A DNA stretch of 64,000 nucleotides from Alteromonas marina (GTDB lineage Bacteria > Pseudomonadota > Gammaproteobacteria > Enterobacterales > Alteromonadaceae). The DNA is taken from positions 1 through 64,000 of the forward strand of contig NZ_JWLW01000006.1 in assembly GCF_000808575.1 (NCBI RefSeq). Reading direction: 5' to 3'. A model generated the notes under the pieces. The model was not told where the DNA came from. It searched no databases and saw nothing but the letters and a program-made list of their open reading frames with translations. The translations under genes and the position numbers were made by a program. Of the stretch, positions 57,063-64,000 are shown piece by piece; within the stretch, counting starts at the first letter, position 1, and each line of letters opens with the position of its first letter.

Positions 57063-58709
57063 ATGACGGATAAGGCAGTTAAGCTTTCTATAAAGAGCCT
57101 CTTTCTCTGGGTGGTGATGTCTATTGCTACCTTTTCACTTGCGGTTTTAACAACGCTTACAGTTTATACACAGATAAAAACTTATCGCCACGAGCTTGAG
57201 TCGAACGCACTGATACTCGCCAAACTAGTTGCCAGAAGTTCTGCCACTTACCTCTACGATGAAACGCCTGAACGCATTGAATTTGCATTAAATAACCTCA
57301 CTGCCGCTGAGCATGTGCTTAATGCTCATGTTTACAAAGCAAAAAGCGGAGCGGCAGAGCCTGAGATTTTTGCTTCATACAATAAAGAAGGGCAGCTTTT
57401 GTTAGGTGGCAAAGAAAGTCAGTTAGCTTCCATGGTTATGAACCCAGTACTAGCAGATAATGGTCGCTACCTTGAACTCAGTGCAAAAGTGTTCGATACA
57501 GAAACTAACATTCAGTTGGGCTGGGTGTATCTAAGGGTTTCATCAGAAAACTTTAATCAGTTGGTTGGAAAGTCAATTTGGCTTAATTTAGCCGTAGCCT
57601 TGGCGTTATTGCTTATAAGTTTTTATTCCGCACTAAGAATGCAGCGTTTTGTGACAGGCCCAGTTGAAGGTATCGCTAACTTTTTGCAACGCACATCGCG
57701 ACAGCGCGACTATTCGGCCCGTGCCAACGGCTCCACCATTAAAGAACTCGACATCTTAGCTGACGCCGTTAATGTGATGCTGTTCCGTATGCAAGAATAC
57801 ATGCAAAAGCAACGGCAGGCTGAAGAGCAACATAGAAAACTCAATGCCAGCCTAGAAGATATGGTAAGTCAACGAACAACCGCCCTTAAGGATGCAAATC
57901 AGGAACTTATTCAAACGCTCGAAAAGCTACATCAGTTCCAGCGTCAAATCGTGCAGAACGAAAAGATGGCTTCTCTCGGTGACATGGTTGCCGGTGTCGC
58001 CCATGAAGTTAATACGCCAATAGGCTTAGGCGTAACTGCATCAACCATGATGTTAGACAGGTTAGCGGTTATTCATAAGGACTTTGAAAATAAAACGCTG
58101 AAAGCCAGTGCAATGAAACGCTTTTTGGATGAAAGTAACGAAAACCTCAACATTATTTACCGCAATTTGAACAGAGCAGCCGAACTTATTAGCAGTTTTA
58201 AGCAGGTTGCTGTAGATCAAACCTCAGAATCTAGTCGAAGTTTTTGCGTTGTACAGCTAGTTAATGAGATACTATTGTCATTGCAGCCTCGACTCAAAAA
58301 ATTAAAACACAACATCAACGTAGATTGCGACCCTACCCTTAGCGTTGAAACGAAGGCTGGCCCAATAAATCAAATCTTGATTAATTTAATCATGAATTCG
58401 GTTATTCATGGGTTTGAAACCATGGATGAAGGCACAATTGATATTCGTGCCGAAATGGTGAGTAGCAATAAGCTCAAGCTTGTTTATACCGATAACGGAA
58501 AAGGCATTTCCCCAGAAATTCGCAAACGGATATTTGACCCCTTTGTCACCACAAAGCGCGGGCAAGGCGGTTCCGGATTGGGAATGCACTTGGTATACAA
58601 CTTAGTAACGCAAGCCCTTAATGGTTCAATATCGATCACCAGTGAGGAAGGCAACGGCGTAGAATTTGTAATTATCTTCCCCGTTGTTAATGCGAAAACG
58701 TCAGAATAG
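57063..58709 (+). CDS. membrane sensor histidine kinase, upstream of arcA
   Basis: A 548-aa kinase from ATG 57063, preceded by AAGGCGGG; a TTG at 57000 is less likely. TM1 is about residues 15-37, then a periplasmic sensor of about 130 aa, TM2 about 175-195, a HAMP domain, and a coiled coil (NASLEDMVSQRTTALKDANQEL). The HisKA segment MASLGDMVAGVAHEVNTP has phospho-acceptor H314, and the HATPase has NSVIHGFE, DNGKGI and GQGGSGLGMHL. There is no receiver or Hpt domain, so it is not ArcB. It ends 154 bp before arcA on the same strand; whether it phosphorylates ArcA is open. Confidence 0.9.
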   Translation: MTDKAVKLSIKSLFLWVVMSIATFSLAVLTTLTVYTQIKTYRHELESNALILAKLVARSSATYLYDETPERIEFALNNLTAAEHVLNAHVYKAKSGAAEPEIFASYNKEGQLLLGGKESQLASMVMNPVLADNGRYLELSAKVFDTETNIQLGWVYLRVSSENFNQLVGKSIWLNLAVALALLLISFYSALRMQRFVTGPVEGIANFLQRTSRQRDYSARANGSTIKELDILADAVNVMLFRMQEYMQKQRQAEEQHRKLNASLEDMVSQRTTALKDANQELIQTLEKLHQFQRQIVQNEKMASLGDMVAGVAHEVNTPIGLGVTASTMMLDRLAVIHKDFENKTLKASAMKRFLDESNENLNIIYRNLNRAAELISSFKQVAVDQTSESSRSFCVVQLVNEILLSLQPRLKKLKHNINVDCDPTLSVETKAGPINQILINLIMNSVIHGFETMDEGTIDIRAEMVSSNKLKLVYTDNGKGISPEIRKRIFDPFVTTKRGQGGSGLGMHLVYNLVTQALNGSISITSEEGNGVEFVIIFPVVNAKTSE

Positions 58710-58863
58710 TTGTATAAAGTATGAACTTTTCTTGATTTTTATTGGCTAACCCCAATACCTTAACAGTAAGAATATTCACAAGTTGCTTGCAATCAAGTAC
58801 ATGAATATTAAAATTTAACCAGTTAGTTGCTTAAATCGTATTTTAGAAAGAGTGTAGAACACC

Positions 58864-59571
58864 ATGCAGACGCCAAATGTGTTAATTGTTGAAGATGAGG
58901 TGGTAACCCGTACCACGCTTAAGAGTTTATTTGAAGCGGAAGGGTATAATGTGTTTGAGGCCGAGAACGGTGATCAAATGCATGATTTCTTCGAGAATCA
59001 CGCTATCAATTTGGTTATCATGGACATTAACCTACCGGGTAAAAATGGCCTTATTTTGGCACGTGAAGTACGTGACCGTAAAAACGTTGGGCTTATTTTC
59101 TTAACGGGTCGTGATAACGACGTTGACCGTATTCTAGGTCTTGAAATTGGCGCAGACGATTATCTGACTAAGCCTTTCAACCCTCGTGAATTGACTATTC
59201 GCGCGCGCAACTTACTGTCTCGTACTACAAACTCTTCAGAAGATGACGATTTACCAAGCCGTGTAAGCTTCAACGGCTGGACGCTTGACGGTGATAGCCG
59301 TTCATTGATTTCACCTAGCGGGAAAGAGTTCCGCCTACCACGCAGTGAATTCCGCGCTCTTCACCTTTTCTTAAGCAATCCAGGTAAGATCCTTACCCGT
59401 GAGCAGCTAATAATGGAAATGACGGGGCGTGAACTTCGTCCGAATGACCGTACGGTTGACGTAACGATTCGTCGTATTCGTAAGCACTTCGAATCAGATC
59501 CTTCAGATGAAGAATTGATTGTAACCATTCACGGTGAAGGTTACCGTTTCTGCGGTCAGGTTGACGGCTAA
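58864..59571 (+). CDS. arcA: two-component response regulator ArcA
   Basis: A 235-aa OmpR-type regulator of aerobic/anaerobic metabolism. The receiver has D54 ([12 protein letters not shown]), with [26 protein letters not shown] following. The winged-helix DNA-binding domain contains [14 protein letters not shown] and [14 protein letters not shown]. The opening [16 protein letters not shown] and overall length closely resemble E. coli ArcA. It has its own terminator. A histidine kinase gene stands immediately upstream, which is not the E. coli arrangement. Confidence 0.94.
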   Translation: MQTPNVLIVEDEVVTRTTLKSLFEAEGYNVFEAENGDQMHDFFENHAINLVIMDINLPGKNGLILAREVRDRKNVGLIFLTGRDNDVDRILGLEIGADDYLTKPFNPRELTIRARNLLSRTTNSSEDDDLPSRVSFNGWTLDGDSRSLISPSGKEFRLPRSEFRALHLFLSNPGKILTREQLIMEMTGRELRPNDRTVDVTIRRIRKHFESDPSDEELIVTIHGEGYRFCGQVDG

Positions 59572-59601
59572 GACGTCGCCTGAACGAGTTTTGAATTAAT
59601 G

Positions 59602-59631
59602 AAAAGCCGCTACTGTGTAGCGGCTTTTTTT
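59602..59631 (+). terminator. intrinsic terminator after arcA
   Basis: AAAGCCGCTAC (59603-59613) pairs with GTAGCGGCTTT (59617-59627) around TGT, followed by a T-run. It lies 31 bp after the arcA stop. The remaining bases to the lacZ stop at 59730 hold nothing obvious. Confidence 0.92.
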
Positions 59632-59729
59632 ATATGTAAACAATTCATCCCAATGACGGCATAACTAAGCTATGCCGTGAAATGTCACTTGAGATATCGA
59701 GAGCTAAATGATCTACTTCACACTGAGGA

Positions 59730-62870
<3,141 letters not shown>

Positions 62871-62953
62871 TTAAGCGCAATGTAGCTAACTTTCATTAAA
62901 TCCTTTATGCTCTAATCTTTCATATATTTATCCAAAACTATCATTTCACATTT

Positions 62954-63808
62954 ATGCAACTTAGCTTTAGAGACATTGTAGACATAGGCCCCAAGTGCCT
63001 TGAACGCTTTATTGATAGTAGTAATGCGCCTGAAATCAGCGACCTGGAGATTGAACTAGCAGGATGCTCTAACTTATCAGGTGACTATACGGTAGGTCGC
63101 GTTTCGCCTCCTAACCACACCTTGTTTTACAGCATTCATGGACAAGGAAAATTTCGTGTCCCGTCAGGCGAGATGCAATTGGATGAAGGACAGCTAATTA
63201 TTTTACCCGCTGGGCAAAGTTTTGAAGTCACAATAGTCAGTGAGCAATGGGATATAATTTGGGTCAACCTGGCAGACTCCGAACGCTGGACACCATTTAA
63301 TAAGCTAGGTGCTGTGATAGTGGATAATGCCATGCTGGAAGGACTGCATCATGCAATGGAACTTTTGTATTTAGAGCGTGACGTCGAGAATCGAAATTCG
63401 GCGATGCAAGTTGTGTCTCGCTACCTGTACCGTATTATTGATGCGCCTTTGAGTGACGTACATACTCACGATGAGAAAGAACGACGCCAAGTAAGCAGAC
63501 TACACAGCCTCTTTTCTGCGGTTGAAAAACAGCTTCAGTTTGATTGGGATATGGAAAGCTTAAGTGAGAAAGCGCATTATTCTGCCCCTCACCTTCATAG
63601 GCTGTGCTTACAAGTATTTGGGAGAAGCCCCAAACAGCACGTTATCCATTTGCGTATGACACGAGCCAAAAGCTTATTACTAAGCACGCAGTGGCCCGTA
63701 TCTTATATCGCCAGTTATGTAGGCTACGCAAATGTATTTACGTTCTCGAAACGCTTTAAGAAGTCCACCGGGCTGTCTCCTTCAGCGTTTCGAGAAAGCG
63801 TAAACTAG
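62954..63808 (+). CDS. AraC-family transcriptional regulator, divergent from lacZ
   Basis: A 284-aa regulator. The N-terminal cupin-like sensor domain ([22 protein letters not shown] and [11 protein letters not shown]) spans about residues 50-120. The C-terminal double helix-turn-helix ([21 protein letters not shown] and [18 protein letters not shown]) covers about residues 190-280. A sugar-binding arm and the divergent position suggest control of lacZ by a galactoside. Its stop codon overlaps the convergent pmbA stop by 4 bp. Confidence 0.92.
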   Translation: MQLSFRDIVDIGPKCLERFIDSSNAPEISDLEIELAGCSNLSGDYTVGRVSPPNHTLFYSIHGQGKFRVPSGEMQLDEGQLIILPAGQSFEVTIVSEQWDIIWVNLADSERWTPFNKLGAVIVDNAMLEGLHHAMELLYLERDVENRNSAMQVVSRYLYRIIDAPLSDVHTHDEKERRQVSRLHSLFSAVEKQLQFDWDMESLSEKAHYSAPHLHRLCLQVFGRSPKQHVIHLRMTRAKSLLLSTQWPVSYIASYVGYANVFTFSKRFKKSTGLSPSAFRESVN

Positions 63809-64000
63809 CTGCCTGCTATCTTCATTTGGTCAATAAGCACAGAACCGGTCTGTACACTACCTCGCACATCTTTTTCAGCGCCAATTGCCACAATGCCTTT
63901 AAACATATCTTTCAGATTGCCAGCAATCGTTACCTCGTGAACTGGGTATTGGATGATGCCATTTTCAACCCAGTATCCCGCTGCGCCGCGCGAGTAATCG
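63805..64000 (-). CDS. pmbA: metalloprotease PmbA/TldE, C-terminal part (runs off the window)
   Basis: The last 64 codons of a gene that continues beyond 64000. The translated end, [20 protein letters not shown] and onward to [15 protein letters not shown], matches the C-terminus of PmbA (TldE), the partner of TldD that trims modified peptides such as microcin B17 and helps degrade CcdA. The stop TAG is at 63805-63807 on the complement. Only the C-terminal domain is visible, so integrity of the rest cannot be judged. Confidence 0.9.
   Translation of the reverse strand, partial: DYSRGAAGYWVENGIIQYPVHEVTIAGNLKDMFKGIVAIGAEKDVRGSVQTGSVLIDQMKIAGS

Noticed and set aside
57063-58709. Assignment of the kinase upstream of arcA as ArcB
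   Set aside because: It lacks the PAS, receiver and Hpt domains of ArcB and has a large periplasmic region that ArcB does not have.

Overview
The window reads as a stretch of chromosome from a marine gammaproteobacterium of the Alteromonadales, most likely Alteromonas or a close relative. This rests on the gene families (DUF3392, DUF2986, ArcA, TrmB, MutY-YggX, RsmC, PmbA), on a TonB-receptor plus LacI plus MFS sugar-uptake style, and on the moderate GC content. No database search was run, so the genus is an inference.

Positions 1-11560 hold an iron-type alcohol dehydrogenase and then a seven-gene minus-strand operon (9171 down to 1567). The operon encodes a Gfo/Idh/MocA oxidoreductase, two TIM-barrel sugar isomerases/epimerases, a nucleoside-permease-type MFS carrier, a GMC flavin dehydrogenase with its Tat-exported small subunit, and a DUF1080 lipoprotein. 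A divergent LacI regulator and a third, Tat-exported isomerase complete the locus. Together they look like a 3-keto-glycoside oxidation/cleavage pathway split between periplasm and cytoplasm. A 22-bp palindrome at 9219-9240 is the likely operator.

Positions 11625-17740 hold a DUF3392 membrane protein, a giant hybrid sensor (propeller, Y_Y_Y, kinase, receiver, AraC output), a HAD phosphatase and an EamA permease. Divergent from the sensor is a 51-codon gene (15888-16043) whose product has a textbook double-glycine leader. A secreted peptide beside a one-protein sensor/regulator is the best candidate here for an undescribed signalling or bacteriocin system.

Positions 17900-27650 hold a TPR protein with a degenerate GGDEF domain, then a trehalose regulon (GH37 trehalase, MFS carrier, LacI regulator, TonB-dependent receptor) with three TGCAANCGNTTGCA-type operators, a dehalogenase-like HAD protein and a small secreted protein.

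Positions 28082-49936 hold two complete tandem chemosensory operons with the same order: transmembrane MCP, cheY, cheA, cheW, soluble multi-PAS MCP (two of them in the first operon), cheR, cheD, cheB. This is the order of the Pseudomonas aeruginosa Che2 (F7-type) cluster. The soluble receptors end in WESF/WEAF tails like the CheR-binding pentapeptide of Aer2, and both CheA proteins carry repeated GFGFFDDE motifs in the linker where a P2 domain would be expected.

Positions 50383-64000 are mostly housekeeping: DUF2986, tRNA-Phe with a relic of its 3' end, yggX-mutY, an alpha/beta hydrolase, trmB-rsmC, glgA, a histidine kinase, arcA, lacZ with a divergent AraC regulator, and the 3' end of pmbA, which runs off the window. 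No IS element, CRISPR array, rRNA gene or prophage was seen.
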